DNA from: Streptomyces sp. NBC_01294
GTDB taxonomy: Bacteria; Actinomycetota; Actinomycetes; Streptomycetales; Streptomycetaceae
DNA: 64,000 nt
Direction of reading: 5' to 3'
Assembly: GCF_035917235.1 (NCBI RefSeq)
Contig: NZ_CP108423.1
Span: 744,001-808,000, forward strand
Both the position numbers and the translations under genes were made by a program. The notes under the pieces were generated by a model. That model was not told the DNA's origin and searched no databases. It was given only the letters and a program-made list of their open reading frames with translations. Of the stretch, positions 63,695 to 64,000 are shown in pieces; position 1 is the first letter of the stretch, and each line of letters begins with the position of its first letter.

Positions 63695-64000
63695 TCAGCC
63701 GCGGCGCACCAGGGGGAACGGGAGCGTCTCTCGGATCGTCAGGCCCGTGAGGAACATGACGAGGCGGTCCACGCCGATGCCCAGGCCGCCCGTCGGCGGC
63801 ATCGCGTACTCCAGGGCGTCCAGGAAGTCGTTGTCGAGTTCCATGGCCTCCGGGTCGCCGCCCGCCGCGAGCAGGGACTGGGCGGTGAGGCGGCGGCGCT
63901 GTTCCACCGGGTCGGTGAGCTCCGAGTAGGCGGTGCCCAGTTCGGTGCCGAAGGCGACCAGGTCCCAGCGCTCGGCGAGCCTCGGGTCCACGCGGTGCTG
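63695..64000 (-). CDS. lysS: Lysyl-tRNA synthetase, C-terminal end (5' part outside window)
   Basis: 102 visible residues, frame open through the right edge. Class II aminoacyl-tRNA synthetase end: [32 protein letters not shown], then [47 protein letters not shown], containing motif 3 GLGIGVDRL. This matches LysS. The [10 protein letters not shown] ending differs a little from the usual VILFPLVKP, so it may be one of two lysS copies. Confidence 0.9.
   Translation of the reverse strand, partial: QHRVDPRLAERWDLVAFGTELGTAYSELTDPVEQRRRLTAQSLLAAGGDPEAMELDNDFLDALEYAMPPTGGLGIGVDRLVMFLTGLTIRETLPFPLVRRG

Overview
The window looks like part of a Streptomyces chromosome, or that of a close relative. 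GC content and third-position bias are very high and GTG/TTG starts are frequent. Diagnostic families include DUF6230/DUF6114, a class F sortase, an actinobacterial egtABCD operon, EgtD-type ergothioneine synthesis and the PF04672 SAM methyltransferases. No rRNA, tRNA, CRISPR array or plasmid/phage structural gene was seen. Two genes run off the window: a helicase at the left edge and a lysyl-tRNA synthetase at the right edge.

1-5.6 kb is an accessory segment with visibly lower GC. All its genes are on the minus strand: an Mrr-type restriction endonuclease, an OLD-family ATPase-TOPRIM nuclease and a UvrD-like helicase (start/stop overlap). The last two have the layout of a Gabija (GajA/GajB) anti-phage system. 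Ordinary core genes follow: pirin, TPR protein, rRNA-type methyltransferase and a MerR regulator.

9.4-16.4 kb holds a three-gene exported-protein operon (DUF6230, DUF6114, secreted protein). Next are an Xre regulator whose tail is extended by a 9-bp tandem repeat, an SDR/NTF2 gene pair and a DUF2087 protein. It ends with a two-gene cell-surface operon (neocarzinostatin-fold protein; beta-propeller/Ig protein with an LASTG sorting signal) behind a good iron box.

16.6-24.7 kb is a redox and catabolic stretch: divergent arsO/arsR-like genes sharing repeated operator motifs, a disulfide oxidoreductase, thioredoxin with a His-rich tail, aldehyde dehydrogenase and thiolase. A LacI regulator then faces an MFS transporter across a perfect palindrome. 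Hydrolase, amidase, O-methyltransferase and a membrane protein follow. An IS630-type element (30472-31617, TA target duplication, frameshifted transposase) has landed just upstream of a solitary PemK/MazF-like toxin gene.

32.2-44.6 kb contains a membrane Ser/Thr kinase, a PARG-like protein, the complete translationally coupled ergothioneine operon egtABCD, and a convergent ornithine-lipid pair (olsB-olsA type) whose 3' end overlaps egtD. A sugar-binding lipoprotein with a DasR-like operator, dodecin, a HAD phosphatase and a flavin-dependent oxidoreductase follow.

44.7-64 kb holds a short UvrA2-type ATPase, hydrolases, a three-subunit succinate dehydrogenase (sdhCAB) divergent from a LysR regulator, a TetR/flavin monooxygenase pair and a PAS-GGDEF-EAL protein coupled to a methyltransferase. 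Next come a His/Pro-rich exported protein with a DUF4239 membrane protein, two related surface proteins beside a class F sortase, a polysaccharide deacetylase and the 3' end of lysS. The most interesting leads are the Gabija-like/Mrr island, the iron-regulated surface operon, and the sortase F neighbourhood, whose putative substrates share a GGxGGS pre-membrane motif instead of LPXTG.
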